The notes: a model not told the origin generated them from the letters alone. A stretch of 64,000 nt of DNA from Hydrogenobacter sp. T-2 (GCF_033971325.1 NZ_CP117180.1:998041-1062040), one strand, 5' to 3'; counted from the stretch's first letter, positions 8,237 through 16,690 are shown. Numbers and translations: made by a program.

Positions 8237-8481
8237 CTTACCTTTCTTATTAGTATCTCCCAGCTATTTTCTGAAATCTGATTAACACCAAGCACTTCCT
8301 GACCTTCTTCTTTCATGCTTTTTGGAACGCTCTCTGCAGAAGGCTTGTAGTCCACTATGACCCTTAGCACTTGACCCACTTCCATCTGCTCCAGAGCCAG
8401 CTTGCTCTTTACAAAGGTAAAGGGGCATATATCACCTCTTATGTCCAGCTCCCTGTCGTGTTTAATGGCTTTTGTCTCCAT
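8233..8481 (-). CDS. tusA: TusA-family sulfur carrier
   Basis: This 82-residue protein has the TusA/SirA signature LDIRGDICPFTFVKSK, where the Cys-Pro carries a persulfide, followed by the KLALEQMEVGQVLRVIVD core. It starts the four-gene relay tusA-dsrE-dsrF-dsrH-like, expected to pass sulfane sulfur in the cytoplasm. A TATAAT (minus strand, about 8492-8497) ends 10 bases before the ATG and there is no ribosome site, so the leader would be very short. A second TusA domain is fused to DUF3343 at 29160. Confidence 0.87.
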   Translation of the reverse strand: METKAIKHDRELDIRGDICPFTFVKSKLALEQMEVGQVLRVIVDYKPSAESVPKSMKEEGQEVLGVNQISENSWEILIRKVR

Positions 8482-8508
8482 GGAGTTTTTTATTATAAGA
8501 CCCTTGGT

Positions 8509-10209
8509 CTATTTTGCAAGCACCCTTTCCACCTCAGCAAGGGAAGTTATACCCTTTCTTACCTTTAGTATGCCAGCTTCGTATAGGGTTCTCATACCCT
8601 TTTTTCTGGCAAGGTCTCTTATGTCTTCTGCGGTGGCCCCCTTTACGATGAGCTTTCTTAGTTCTTCGTCCACTTCCAGTATCTCATGCACAGCGGTTCT
8701 GCCCTTGTAACCAGAGCCATTGCAGTATTCACAACCCTTAGGATTTGCCTTATAGATAACTATGTCCTCATCAGGCGATTTTAGGACACCGAGCCTGTAG
8801 AGTGCTTCTTTAGGTGTATCGTCCGGCATTTTACACTTGGTGCAGAGCTTTCTCACGAGCCTCTGGGCTACGATGAGTATTACAGAAGAACCTACCAAGA
8901 AAGGCTCTATACCCATATCTACAAGCCTTGTTATGGAAGAAGGTGCGTCGTTGGTGTGCAAAGTGGAAAAGACCAAGTGTCCTGTAAGCGCTGCCTTTAT
9001 GCCTATCTCCGCAGTTTCTGTATCTCTTATCTCACCTATGAGTATGATGTCTGGGTCTTGTCTTAGAAAGGCTCTCAAAACACTTGCAAAAGTAAGTCCT
9101 ATTCTCTCGTTGACTTGCACTTGATTTAGTCCAGGAATGGCTACCTCAACTGGGTCTTCTGCGGTCATTATGTTTACATCAGGAGTATTGCGTTCCATTA
9201 GGGCTGCATATAGGGTAGTGGTCTTACCAGAACCTGTGGGTCCAGTAACCAGTATCATACCCCAAGGGGTCCATATGGCTTTTCTGAATTTCTCAAGGTC
9301 ATCGGCTTCAAAGCCAAGGTCGTCAAGTTTCACACTTAAATACTTCTCCGCCTCCTGAATTCTCATAACAACCTTCTCTCCATAGACGGCGGGCACGGTA
9401 GAAACCCTAAGGTCTATCTTCTTACCTTTGAACCTTGTTCTTATCCTTCCATCCTGAGGTCTTCTCTTTTCTGCTATATCAAGGTTTGCCATAATCTTGA
9501 ACCTTGCTACCAAAGAGTCCTTTATCCTTACAGGAAACTCATGGTATATTCTCAAAACACCGTCCACCCTGTATCTTACCAAGAGCTTTTTCTCCTGAGG
9601 CTCTATATGCATGTCCGAAGCTCCAAGGTTTACCGCCTCCGCTATAAGGAAGTTCGCCAATCTAACGATAGGTCCCTCTCCTGCTTCCGCCATCAGCATC
9701 TCGGGGGATAGTTCCATCCCCTCTGCTTCTATTTCTACCTCATCACCCATTTCAAAGCTCTCCACAATTCTGTCTACCGCAGGATACAGCTTGTTAAGCA
9801 GGTCTTCTATAGACTTTTTCGTGGAAACAAAGGGTATTATGGTGTTTATCTTTGTCCTAAACCTTAGCTCGTTTATGGCGGTTTGATTAAAAGGGTTTAT
9901 GGTCAAGACATAGAGTTTCCCATTCTCATACTTGACGGGTGCTATGGCATGTTTTCTCAGCAGGCTCTCTGGAAGTTTTTCTTTTAATCCTTCGGGAAGG
10001 TCTATATTTTCAATGCTACCTCTCCACAACCTCTGTGGCATATATTTCTGATAGAAATCTATTAGGCGAACATCATCAATAAAGCCGAGTCTTAGAAGCG
10101 TGCTTATTATATCCTCCTCCTTCTCCTTCTTAGCTTGTGCCTCCACCGCCTTATCCCTGCTTACGTATCCTAACTTTACAAGAAGCTCAAGAATCTTTGC
10201 CTCATCCAT
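8509..10209 (-). CDS. pilB: PilB/GspE-type secretion or type IV pilus assembly ATPase
   Basis: The 566-residue protein has an N-terminal MshEN/GspE-N type domain (residues 1-150), then the hexameric ATPase core: Walker A GPTGSGKTTTLYA, AspBox/Walker B (DPDIILIGEIRDTETA), a His box (HLVFSTLHTNDAPSS) and a tetracysteine zinc site (CTKC...CEYCNGSGYKGR) before the C-terminus. These power pilus extension or type II secretion. No pilin, PilC or PilT gene is in the window, so PilB versus GspE is not settled. It overlaps panB by 8 bases. Confidence 0.88.
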   Translation of the reverse strand: MDEAKILELLVKLGYVSRDKAVEAQAKKEKEEDIISTLLRLGFIDDVRLIDFYQKYMPQRLWRGSIENIDLPEGLKEKLPESLLRKHAIAPVKYENGKLYVLTINPFNQTAINELRFRTKINTIIPFVSTKKSIEDLLNKLYPAVDRIVESFEMGDEVEIEAEGMELSPEMLMAEAGEGPIVRLANFLIAEAVNLGASDMHIEPQEKKLLVRYRVDGVLRIYHEFPVRIKDSLVARFKIMANLDIAEKRRPQDGRIRTRFKGKKIDLRVSTVPAVYGEKVVMRIQEAEKYLSVKLDDLGFEADDLEKFRKAIWTPWGMILVTGPTGSGKTTTLYAALMERNTPDVNIMTAEDPVEVAIPGLNQVQVNERIGLTFASVLRAFLRQDPDIILIGEIRDTETAEIGIKAALTGHLVFSTLHTNDAPSSITRLVDMGIEPFLVGSSVILIVAQRLVRKLCTKCKMPDDTPKEALYRLGVLKSPDEDIVIYKANPKGCEYCNGSGYKGRTAVHEILEVDEELRKLIVKGATAEDIRDLARKKGMRTLYEAGILKVRKGITSLAEVERVLAK

Positions 10210-11002
10210 AACTCTCCTCCTCTGATGGGAAAAGTCCTGATTCTACCTCGCTTTTAAACCTATTTAGGGCATTCCTAAAAAGCTCCGCTCCTTCAAGGTA
10301 TCTTTTTACAAACCTTGGCTTTATATCCTCCACAAGACCCACAAGGTCATGAAATACCAAAACCTGACCATCGCAGTAAGGTCCTGCACCTATGCCTATG
10401 GTTATGGCTCTTGACCCTTCTGTAAGCTCTTTTGTAAGTCCCTTCGGTATGCTCTCAAGCACCACCATAAAAGCTCCCGCTTCTTCCAGTGCTTTAAAAT
10501 CACTTTTGACACGTTCCGCCTCTTCCACTGCCCTTCCCACTACCCTATATCCACCCAGTGCATGCACGCTTTGAGGTGTAAAACCAATATGTCCTACCAC
10601 GGGTATGCCGATGTTTACAAGCCTGTATACTAACTCCGCCACCTCTTCACCACCCTCTATCTTTACTGCGTTTGCTCCCGTTTCCTTTATAACCCTTCCA
10701 CAGTTTCTTATGGCTTCCTCAATGCTTACCTGATAGCTCATAAAGGGCATATCCACGATAACAAAGGTGTTTTTTGCACCCCTTCTGACCGCCTTTGCAT
10801 GGTATATCATCTCTTCAAGGCTAACAGGCAAGGTAGTATCCTGCCCCTGAAAGACCATTCCAAGAGAGTCTCCCACGAGTATACAGTCTATACCTACCTG
10901 TTCGCAGAGTTTTGCGGAGATATAGTCATAGGTAGACACCATAACTATCTTCTTGCCCTCCCGCTTTTTCTTAAAAAGGCTTCTTACGGTTATACCATCC
11001 AT
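10202..11002 (-). CDS. panB: 3-methyl-2-oxobutanoate hydroxymethyltransferase
   Basis: PanB adds a hydroxymethyl group from methylene-tetrahydrofolate to 2-oxoisovalerate in pantothenate synthesis. The 266-residue sequence shows family features in order: VSTYDYISAKL, metal-binding VGDSLGMVFQGQDTTLPVSLEEM, VVGHIGFTPQSVHALGGY, the catalytic Glu in LESIPKGL, and GIGAGPYCDGQVLVFHD. Length is standard. It starts 2 bases after the upstream hypothetical gene. Confidence 0.96.
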   Translation of the reverse strand: MDGITVRSLFKKKREGKKIVMVSTYDYISAKLCEQVGIDCILVGDSLGMVFQGQDTTLPVSLEEMIYHAKAVRRGAKNTFVIVDMPFMSYQVSIEEAIRNCGRVIKETGANAVKIEGGEEVAELVYRLVNIGIPVVGHIGFTPQSVHALGGYRVVGRAVEEAERVKSDFKALEEAGAFMVVLESIPKGLTKELTEGSRAITIGIGAGPYCDGQVLVFHDLVGLVEDIKPRFVKRYLEGAELFRNALNRFKSEVESGLFPSEEESYG

Positions 11003-11004
11003 TC

Positions 11005-11319
11005 TTAGCCTTCTTTCTTCTGCGTGGAGGCTTCTTCCACCTCCTTAAGAAGCTCAAGGAGTTTCTTAATGGTTCCCCTAATACCGTTCATATCTGACAA
11101 CTCTCTCATCTCTTTTACCAGTTTTAGTAGGTTTTCAAGGAGTTCTTCCCTGTATGGACCCTCACCGACCCTTATCTGGTATGCGGATGCGGTGATAGGG
11201 TGAATTATGCTGTTAACTATCCTTCTGGCAGTTAGCTTGTCCTGAGCCTGAGCAAGCTCTTCCAATTCCCCTTGAAACCTTTTAAGCAAGTTTATACCTA
11301 TCTCAAACTCCTTGGTCAT
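11005..11319 (-). CDS. Hypothetical helical protein
   Basis: This 104-residue protein is not recognised. It is predicted to be all helical and rich in Leu, Glu and Lys, with heptad-like runs (LLKRFQGELEELAQ, LLENLLKLVKEMREL), suggesting a coiled coil or helical bundle. There is no signal peptide or Cys. A GGAG ribosome site precedes the ATG. It precedes panB by 2 bases and is probably cotranscribed. Confidence 0.75.
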   Translation of the reverse strand: MTKEFEIGINLLKRFQGELEELAQAQDKLTARRIVNSIIHPITASAYQIRVGEGPYREELLENLLKLVKEMRELSDMNGIRGTIKKLLELLKEVEEASTQKKEG

Positions 11320-11352
11320 TTAGCTCCTCCAATGGCGAGTGTTAAGAAAATT

Positions 11353-11766
11353 TTAACATTTTTTCATGTAGTCTAAAAGTATGCTTTTATGGTCAAAGAC
11401 CAAAAGGTCAAGAGGCAGGTCTTCAAGTTTGTAAACCCTTACCCTTTTTGCATCGTCTCCAGCCTTTGGTTCACCCTCCGCATCGCACACAAAGACCACA
11501 GAAACCACATGAAACCTTGGGTCCCTCTTTGGGTCAGAATAGACTCCAAAAAGCCTGTTTATCCTTGCATCAAGACCCGTTTCTTCCTTTATTTCTCTCA
11601 ATACTGCGGATTCTACAGTTTCTCCCACCTCCACAAAGCCTCCGGGCAGGGCTAAACCCTCTGGAGCGTATAACCTTTCTATAAGCACTATGCCTTTAAA
11701 TCTTTCACCTTCCCAGAGCCTTAGTATACCATCCACTGCAAGATAGGGAGTTTTTGGTTCTTTCAT
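11353..11766 (-). CDS. Nudix hydrolase
   Basis: A complete Nudix box (GX5EX7REUXEEXGU) is present from GGFVEVGET to REIKEETGL near residues 40-62 of 137. The pattern and the following segment resemble ADP-ribose/NAD-type pyrophosphatases that sanitise nucleoside-diphosphate derivatives. Substrate cannot be read from sequence. No ribosome site is present; a TATAAT at 11774-11779 (minus strand) ends 7 bases before the ATG, consistent with a leaderless transcript. Confidence 0.88.
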   Translation of the reverse strand: MKEPKTPYLAVDGILRLWEGERFKGIVLIERLYAPEGLALPGGFVEVGETVESAVLREIKEETGLDARINRLFGVYSDPKRDPRFHVVSVVFVCDAEGEPKAGDDAKRVRVYKLEDLPLDLLVFDHKSILLDYMKKC

Positions 11767-11795
11767 AGGGAGTATTATAGATGATTTTCGTCATC

Positions 11796-11823
11796 TTGAC
11801 TTTTGAGAGGAGGGTTCTATAAA
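11796..11823 (+). promoter_or_regulatory. Promoter for the DUF2325-ferritin operon
   Basis: TTGACT at 11796-11801 and TATAAA at 11818-11823 are separated by 16 bases (or TAAAAT at 11820-11825 with 18). The DUF2325 ATG, with an AGGAGG ribosome site, follows at 11857. It lies in the short gap next to the divergent Nudix gene. Confidence 0.6.
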
Positions 11824-11856
11824 ATTGATATCAGATTTCAATATAGGAGGTGTGCT

Positions 11857-12156
11857 ATGCGGTTGTTGGTTCTTGGAGGACACGACAGGATGAGGGCAAG
11901 GGTTAAAGAGCTTTCCAAGAGGTATGGAGTAAACATCAAGTTTATCAACCAAGAAACACAGCAGAACATTGACAACGCATTGGCATGTGCGGACTGGGTG
12001 ATAGTCTTTACCAGTCTTGTGGGGCACAACATGGTGAGACTTGCCAAAGACTACGCCAAGGATAGGTGTATCTTTTGCCACTCTCATGGTGTGTGCAGTC
12101 TGGAGAGGGAGATAAAGAGGCTGGTAAAAAATGAGGAGAGTAGCATTGATATTTAA
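11857..12156 (+). CDS. DUF2325 family protein
   Basis: The 99-residue protein opens with RLLVLGGHDRMRARVKEL and contains a second strand-helix unit (CADWVIVFTSLVGHNMV) followed by FCHSHGVCSL, the usual layout of DUF2325 proteins. His and Cys near the C-terminus (C-H-S-H-G-V-C) could bind metal. Function in the family is unknown. The ATG at 11857 is chosen for its AGGAGG site over an upstream in-frame ATG at 11803. It is first in a set with a membrane peptide and a ferritin-like gene, hinting at redox or metal homeostasis. Confidence 0.8.
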   Translation: MRLLVLGGHDRMRARVKELSKRYGVNIKFINQETQQNIDNALACADWVIVFTSLVGHNMVRLAKDYAKDRCIFCHSHGVCSLEREIKRLVKNEESSIDI

Positions 12157-12196
12157 TTTTAATTTTTGTGCTACGATGTGTAAGAGGAGGTGAGCC

Positions 12197-12274
12197 ATGG
12201 AATGGGGCAAAGCCTTTTGGCTTTTGGCTTTTGACCTGCTTTTTGTGCTTTATGTGGTGTCAACCATACTTTAG
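12197..12274 (+). CDS. 25-residue single-span membrane peptide
   Basis: An ATG with a strong AGGAGGTGA ribosome site starts a 25-codon frame: a short MEWGK head, then an almost wholly hydrophobic helix (AFWLLAFDLLFVLYVVSTIL) and TAG. The stop codon overlaps the ribosome site (TAGGAGG) of the ferritin-like gene, so translation of the two is probably coupled. No homologue is recognised. It could be a membrane anchor or regulator for its neighbours. Confidence 0.62.
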   Translation: MEWGKAFWLLAFDLLFVLYVVSTIL

Positions 12275-12285
12275 GAGGTATAGAC

Positions 12286-12729
12286 ATGGACAAGACTGCA
12301 GTCATCCAGAAACTCAACCGTATACTTGAGCTGGAGCTGGCGGGCGTGGTGAGATACACTCACTATGCACTTATGGTATATGGGGTGAACCGTATACCCA
12401 TCGTCAAGTGGCTTGAAAAACAGGCAGAAGACTCGCTTCAGCACGCCAGAGAGGCAGGAGAGCTCATTACCTACCTTGGCGGACATCCATCTTTGGGTAT
12501 TGGTCCTCTACTTGAGACCTACAGGCACGAGATTGAGGAAATACTAAAGGAGTCTTTGGAGCATGAACTCAAAGCCTTTGAGGAGTATAGGGCACTGCTT
12601 GAGCTTGTAAAGGACAAGGACCCAAGGCTTGAAGAATGGGTAAGAGAAAAGCTCAAAGAGGAGCTTGAGCACTACGACGAGGTTAACAAAATGCTCAGAA
12701 AACCTGGACAGATTGAGGTTTACCAGTGA
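12286..12729 (+). CDS. Ferritin-like / bacterioferritin-type diiron protein
   Basis: The 147-residue four-helix protein carries regularly spaced diiron ligands: Glu in LELELAGVVRYTHYAL (helix A), Glu and His in AEDSLQHAREAGE (helix B), Glu in EHELKAFEEYRAL (helix C) and Glu/His in KEELEHYDEV (helix D). This is the bacterioferritin/Dps-like layout for iron oxidation and storage or peroxide removal. A haem-ligand Met cannot be assigned with confidence. It ends an operon with the DUF2325 protein and membrane peptide, followed by a clear terminator. Confidence 0.85.
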   Translation: MDKTAVIQKLNRILELELAGVVRYTHYALMVYGVNRIPIVKWLEKQAEDSLQHAREAGELITYLGGHPSLGIGPLLETYRHEIEEILKESLEHELKAFEEYRALLELVKDKDPRLEEWVREKLKEELEHYDEVNKMLRKPGQIEVYQ

Positions 12730-12748
12730 CTTGCAGGTTCTTGCTCAT

Positions 12749-12780
12749 GGGAGGCTTGCCTGCCTTGCCTCCCCCTTTTT
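12749..12780 (+). terminator. Rho-independent terminator after the ferritin-like gene
   Basis: A GGGAGGC stem (12749-12755) pairs with GCCTCCC (12767-12773) across an 11-base loop and is followed by CC and five T. It separates the ferritin operon from the TonB-receptor operon starting at 12799. Confidence 0.82.
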
Positions 12781-12798
12781 ATAGGATGGAGGTATAAA

Positions 12799-14793
12799 AT
12801 GAGAAAAAAGCTTTTCTTGCTTGCGGTTTTTAGCTCCACAGCCCTTGCCCAAGAGACACTTGAAGATGTGGTAATATCCGCCACAAGACAGGAGCTGGAG
12901 CAAAAGCTGGCACCACCACCGGTGAATGTGATAAGGGACAGGGACCTAAAGGACTTGGGAAAGAGTCAAAAACTCTCAGACCTTTTACTTTTTGATAGCA
13001 GTGTTTACTTGCTTAGGTCGAGGGGAAGGAGCTTTTTTAGCATAAGAGGCTTTGATGCGGACAAGGTCTTGGTGCTTGTGGATGGCAGGAGGTTGGCTTC
13101 TGAAACGGATAGGGACTTTGAACCTTTTAGGATAGGGCTTGATAGGGTGGAGAGGGTGGAGATATTGAAAGGTCCTGCCAGCGTGCTATACGGCTCGGAC
13201 GCCTTGGGTGGTGTGGTAAACATAATCCTAAAAGAACCTCTAAAGCCAGAGCTTAGCTACAGCCTCAAGTATGGCAAGTATACCTCTTCCAATAAACCAG
13301 AAGCCTTTGACCTATCTCTTAGTGCCTTTAGTGGTCGTGTTGGAAACTTTAGCGTGGGTGCTTATCTGCGGTCTTCTACAGAGAGGAGCTTTCTCTTTCC
13401 TCCCACCAGAACAAGCCTTGAACCTAAAAACCAAGTTGCAGACTTTGGAGTGAGTCTTTTCTACTACTTGGATGAGTCCTCAAAGAGCAAGCTAAGGCTT
13501 GACCTTGAAAAACAAAAACACGAATCAGAGTCAAGGATTTCCACCTTTGTGCCAGGAACAAGACCGCCTCAGAGAACCACTGCAACAGGTAAAAACGAAA
13601 ACCACAGGCTTAATGCATCCCTCTCTCTAAACCTTGACAGGGGAACATGGAGAGGATTTGTAAGGGCTTATCTTTCCAACTTAGAGGCGGACTTCAGACA
13701 GCGTGAGGTAAGCACCAACAGGCTTTTGAGGTCTGATGACCAAAAGTTTTACCTTTGGGTTTTGGAGGGCAATCTCTCCTTTGACCTTTTTGAAAGCCAT
13801 AGGCTTACCTTTGGTGGTGAGTTTAGAAGGGAGGGATTGGAGAGCACAAGGATAGGTAGAGGCAAAGACAAGGGGCTCGTAGACAGGGGAGCCCTTGAGG
13901 GACCAAAAAGAAAATACAAGGTGGATGACGACTTTTATGCCCTATACCTGCAGGATGAGTGGTTTGTAAGCGATAAACTCTTTCTAACCGCTGGCATAAG
14001 ATACGATGGCAGTAAGGATGGGGATGATAACTTAAGCCCGAGGGTGGGACTTACCTATAGCCTTCTGCCAGACCTAAGGTTAAAGGCAAACTACTCTCAG
14101 GGCTTTAGAAACCCACCTCTTAGAGACAGATACATCTTCTTTCAGATGTCCAACTACTATGTGGTGGGTAACCCAGACCTCAAAAGCGAGAAAACTCAAG
14201 GTATAGACCTTGGCATAGAAAAGGACTTTACTCATAGGGGCGGCATAAGGGCTAACTACTTCTACATGAAGGCAAAGGACCTCATAGAAGTCCAGACAGT
14301 ATGCGACAACATAAGAGGAACCGCACCAGCTTTGTGTCCTATTTTGGACTTTCCTCTACCACCAGGCTTTTTTGCAGCAACATACAGGAATATTGGAAAG
14401 GCTAAGTTTACTGGTTTTGAACTTTCTGGCTTTTATGAACCTTTAAACTGGCTTCGTCTTAGGACTTCCTACACTTACCTTGAGGCAAAGGACGAGAGCC
14501 AAGACCAAAGGCTTTTACAAAGACCCAGACACAGGGCGGTGGGTGAGTTGGCACTTAAGCCTCTTGAGAACACAAAGATAAGCCTTACAGTCCAGCACTC
14601 TTCTGACGTGCTTTACCTTATAAACAACAGACCTCAAAAGAAGGACTTTACGCTCCTCGGCTTGGCTGTAAACCAAAGGGTCTTCAGAGGGCTTGAGCTC
14701 TTTGGTGGTGTGGATAACCTAAACAACAAAAAGGACTATGACATTGGCTTGCTTGGTAGCTTCTACTACGCAGGCGTAAGAGGCACTTTCTAA
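12799..14793 (+). CDS. TonB-dependent outer-membrane receptor
   Basis: The 664-residue protein has a signal peptide (cleavage after TALA), a TonB-box-like EDVVISATR segment, a plug domain (DKVLVLVDGRR, ERVEILKGPASVLYGSDALGGVVNII) and a beta-barrel ending in an aromatic residue (VRGTF). It would import a scarce ligand using TonB energy. Barrel segments GFRNP and NPDLKSE resemble the FRAP and NPNL boxes of haem receptors, but the His usually between them is absent and similar boxes occur in BtuB-like receptors. Ligand is therefore open: haem, corrinoid or a metal chelate. It opens the cluster with ExbB, TonB and the CobN-like protein. Confidence 0.92.
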   Translation: MRKKLFLLAVFSSTALAQETLEDVVISATRQELEQKLAPPPVNVIRDRDLKDLGKSQKLSDLLLFDSSVYLLRSRGRSFFSIRGFDADKVLVLVDGRRLASETDRDFEPFRIGLDRVERVEILKGPASVLYGSDALGGVVNIILKEPLKPELSYSLKYGKYTSSNKPEAFDLSLSAFSGRVGNFSVGAYLRSSTERSFLFPPTRTSLEPKNQVADFGVSLFYYLDESSKSKLRLDLEKQKHESESRISTFVPGTRPPQRTTATGKNENHRLNASLSLNLDRGTWRGFVRAYLSNLEADFRQREVSTNRLLRSDDQKFYLWVLEGNLSFDLFESHRLTFGGEFRREGLESTRIGRGKDKGLVDRGALEGPKRKYKVDDDFYALYLQDEWFVSDKLFLTAGIRYDGSKDGDDNLSPRVGLTYSLLPDLRLKANYSQGFRNPPLRDRYIFFQMSNYYVVGNPDLKSEKTQGIDLGIEKDFTHRGGIRANYFYMKAKDLIEVQTVCDNIRGTAPALCPILDFPLPPGFFAATYRNIGKAKFTGFELSGFYEPLNWLRLRTSYTYLEAKDESQDQRLLQRPRHRAVGELALKPLENTKISLTVQHSSDVLYLINNRPQKKDFTLLGLAVNQRVFRGLELFGGVDNLNNKKDYDIGLLGSFYYAGVRGTF

Positions 14794-15218
14794 TGTGGGT
14801 TGAATATGTGTTTATGGGCATTATGCTGGGTATGAGCCTTGTTGCGGGCTATGTCTTCTTTGAGAGGCTCTTCTTTTACAGAAGGGTGGATATATCCTCC
14901 TTTTCCACAAGGGCTGGGCTGGAGAGGGAGCTCACCAAGGGGCTATACATAATAGCTTCTGTTGCTTCTAACGCACCCTATGTGGGGCTTTTAGGCACGG
15001 TTATAGGCATAATGCACACCTTTCAGGTCATGGGAAGGGAGGGTATAGGGGATACTCTAAGGATAATGGTAGGGCTTGCACTTGCCTTGAAGGCTACCGC
15101 CATGGGTCTTTTGGTCGCCATACCTGCAGGCATAGCCTATAACTACCTCCTTAGAAGGGCAAGAGACCTCCTCTACCAGTGGGAAGACACAAGACAAAAA
15201 GAGGGTCCAAAGACATGA
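14793..15218 (+). CDS. exbB: ExbB-type proton channel protein
   Basis: The 141-residue protein has three membrane helices and the ExbB/TolQ signature: NAPYVGLLGTVIGIMHTF (second helix) and a long third helix with ALKATAMGLLVAIPAGIAYNYL. ExbB forms the pentameric channel that drives TonB by proton flow. Its start shares one base with the receptor stop (TAATG). No classical ExbD follows; the only ExbD-like protein here is DUF2149 at 16977. Confidence 0.9.
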   Translation: MWVEYVFMGIMLGMSLVAGYVFFERLFFYRRVDISSFSTRAGLERELTKGLYIIASVASNAPYVGLLGTVIGIMHTFQVMGREGIGDTLRIMVGLALALKATAMGLLVAIPAGIAYNYLLRRARDLLYQWEDTRQKEGPKT

Positions 15219-16024
15219 AGTTAGACCTTAGGGCTTTTACCTTGTCCTTTTTAGTCCACTCCTTGGCTGGCTTTATAGCCTTCCAGATGATACGCTTTGA
15301 GCTGGTGGAGAAGAAGGTGGTAGAACTTGACCTGTCTATGTTAGAGGTGAGGAAGGAAGTCCATAAGGATACATCACAAAAACCAATTCAAAGCATAAGG
15401 GATAAGGTAGAACCTCAAAGTCCTATGAGAGAAAACACAAGGGAAAGGGTAGAGACCCTGCCAACCCATACCTCCATAAAGACTGTAGAAAGGGAAGAGT
15501 CAAAAAGCCAACCCTTGGGAGTTCTGGAGGAGGCTACAAGGGAGGAAACCCAAGAGGTAAAACCCACACTCTCAGGAGAAGGCATAGAGCCAAAGGATAA
15601 AGGAGAAGTGCATGCAGGTCAGCCAATTAAAGAAGGCTCAAAGACCTTGGGTGAGGCTTCAGGTGCAAAACCCAGAGAGCTTACCTCCTCAGATAGGCAT
15701 GGTGGGGCGGGGGGGAAGGGGGAGGAAGACTACAGCGTCCTTTATAGTAGACAGAACTTTGAAAGTATAAGGTCTTTGGTTAGGAGCCACCTTGAGTATC
15801 CTACCCTTGCAAGGATGAGGGGATGGGAGGGGAGGGTGGTGGTTCTTATCTGTCTTGAGGGAAGGTCCTTGTGTGGTCTTTCTATAAAGGAGAGCTCAGG
15901 CTACAGGGTGCTTGACGACGCGGTAATAAGGGCGGTTCAAAAAGCTCATAGGGACTTTCCCTTTGCGGAAAGAAGGGTAAACCTTTCTCTTCCCGTTCAG
16001 TTCACTCTAAAGGAGGGTAGCTAA
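15215..16024 (+). CDS. tonB: TonB energy-transducing protein
   Basis: The 269-residue protein has one N-terminal membrane anchor (TLSFLVHSLAGFIAF), a long charged periplasmic linker (residues 40-180, rich in Glu, Lys and Thr rather than Pro) and a TonB C-terminal domain: LEYPTLARMRGWEGRVVVLI, then IKESSGYRVLDDAVIRAVQKA. A CxxxxxC pair (ICLEGRSLCG) inside the C-terminal domain is unusual. The ATG at 15215 overlaps the exbB stop (ATGA). It presumably energises the receptor at 12799. Confidence 0.9.
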   Translation: MKLDLRAFTLSFLVHSLAGFIAFQMIRFELVEKKVVELDLSMLEVRKEVHKDTSQKPIQSIRDKVEPQSPMRENTRERVETLPTHTSIKTVEREESKSQPLGVLEEATREETQEVKPTLSGEGIEPKDKGEVHAGQPIKEGSKTLGEASGAKPRELTSSDRHGGAGGKGEEDYSVLYSRQNFESIRSLVRSHLEYPTLARMRGWEGRVVVLICLEGRSLCGLSIKESSGYRVLDDAVIRAVQKAHRDFPFAERRVNLSLPVQFTLKEGS

Positions 16025-16476
16025 TGGAGAAGGTTTTCTACCAGATTGTTATGGTCTTTCAGTATCCTGTTTACGCACTTATTGTGCTTATGTTTGTCTA
16101 TTCTCTCTTTGACCTTGGCTTTTTTACCGCAAGAGCCATAAAGAGGGCTTTGGGCAAAAACCACCCTCCCCCACTAAAACCAGGGGACCTATACATGAAG
16201 GCACTAAAATCCTTGGAAATACCAAGGCTTGTCTCAAGGGTTGCACCCCTCTTGGGACTTGTGGGAACTCTTATACCCTTGGGACCTGCCCTGCTTGCCC
16301 TTGCGGAGGGGAATACCCAAGAACTTGGCAGAAAGCTCTCCTTTGCCTTTGGTGCAGTGAGCCTCTCCCTAATATCTGCAAGCATTAGCTACTACACCTC
16401 CACGGTGCGAAGAAGGTGGCTCTTGGAGGACATTAAGAAGTTGGAGGAGAAGGATGTCAGTCCTCAAGAAGGCTGA
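16024..16476 (+). CDS. Second MotA/TolQ/ExbB-family proton channel protein
   Basis: The 150-residue membrane protein carries RVAPLLGLVGTLIPLGPALLALAEGN, a variant of the ExbB/TolQ core in which GTVIGI is replaced by GTLIPLGPAL. To my knowledge this variant sits beside DUF2149 and CobN-like genes in Bacteroidetes haem-uptake (hmu) loci and in some archaea. Its last 20 bases overlap the convergent hicA gene. It probably pairs with DUF2149 (16977) to form a channel serving the CobN-like protein rather than TonB. Confidence 0.78.
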   Translation: MEKVFYQIVMVFQYPVYALIVLMFVYSLFDLGFFTARAIKRALGKNHPPPLKPGDLYMKALKSLEIPRLVSRVAPLLGLVGTLIPLGPALLALAEGNTQELGRKLSFAFGAVSLSLISASISYYTSTVRRRWLLEDIKKLEEKDVSPQEG

Positions 16477-16687
16477 GGAATTGGTCTTTATCAATGAGAA
16501 GTTGTTTTATTATAGCGTTAACTGTTCCTTTTTTAAGAGGTCTCTTACTCCAATCTGGTATAATTGTAGACCTTCCTGTGTTTGGATTATACCATTTCCT
16601 ATGCGAACCTCCACCTTTTCTTTCCAGTTCATAGCACCCAAGCTTCCTAAGTATATATGTCAATTCTCTATATGTGAGGTTTTTCAT
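16457..16687 (-). CDS. hicA: HicA-family mRNA interferase toxin
   Basis: The 76-residue protein has the HicA double-stranded-RNA-binding-like layout: TYRELTYILRKLGCYE, then the catalytic GGGSHRKWYNP segment with its His, then IPDWSKRPLKKGTVNAIIKQL. HicA toxins cleave mRNA when free of HicB. It is downstream of hicB by 3 bases and overlaps the 3' end of the convergent exbB-like gene by 20 bases. Confidence 0.88.
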   Translation of the reverse strand: MKNLTYRELTYILRKLGCYELERKGGGSHRKWYNPNTGRSTIIPDWSKRPLKKGTVNAIIKQLLIDKDQFLSLLED

Positions 16688-16690
16688 CCT

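Noticed and set aside
12799-14793. Calling the receptor a haem receptor outright
   Set aside because: GFRNP and NPDL boxes are present but the His between them is missing and similar boxes occur in other TonB-dependent receptors.
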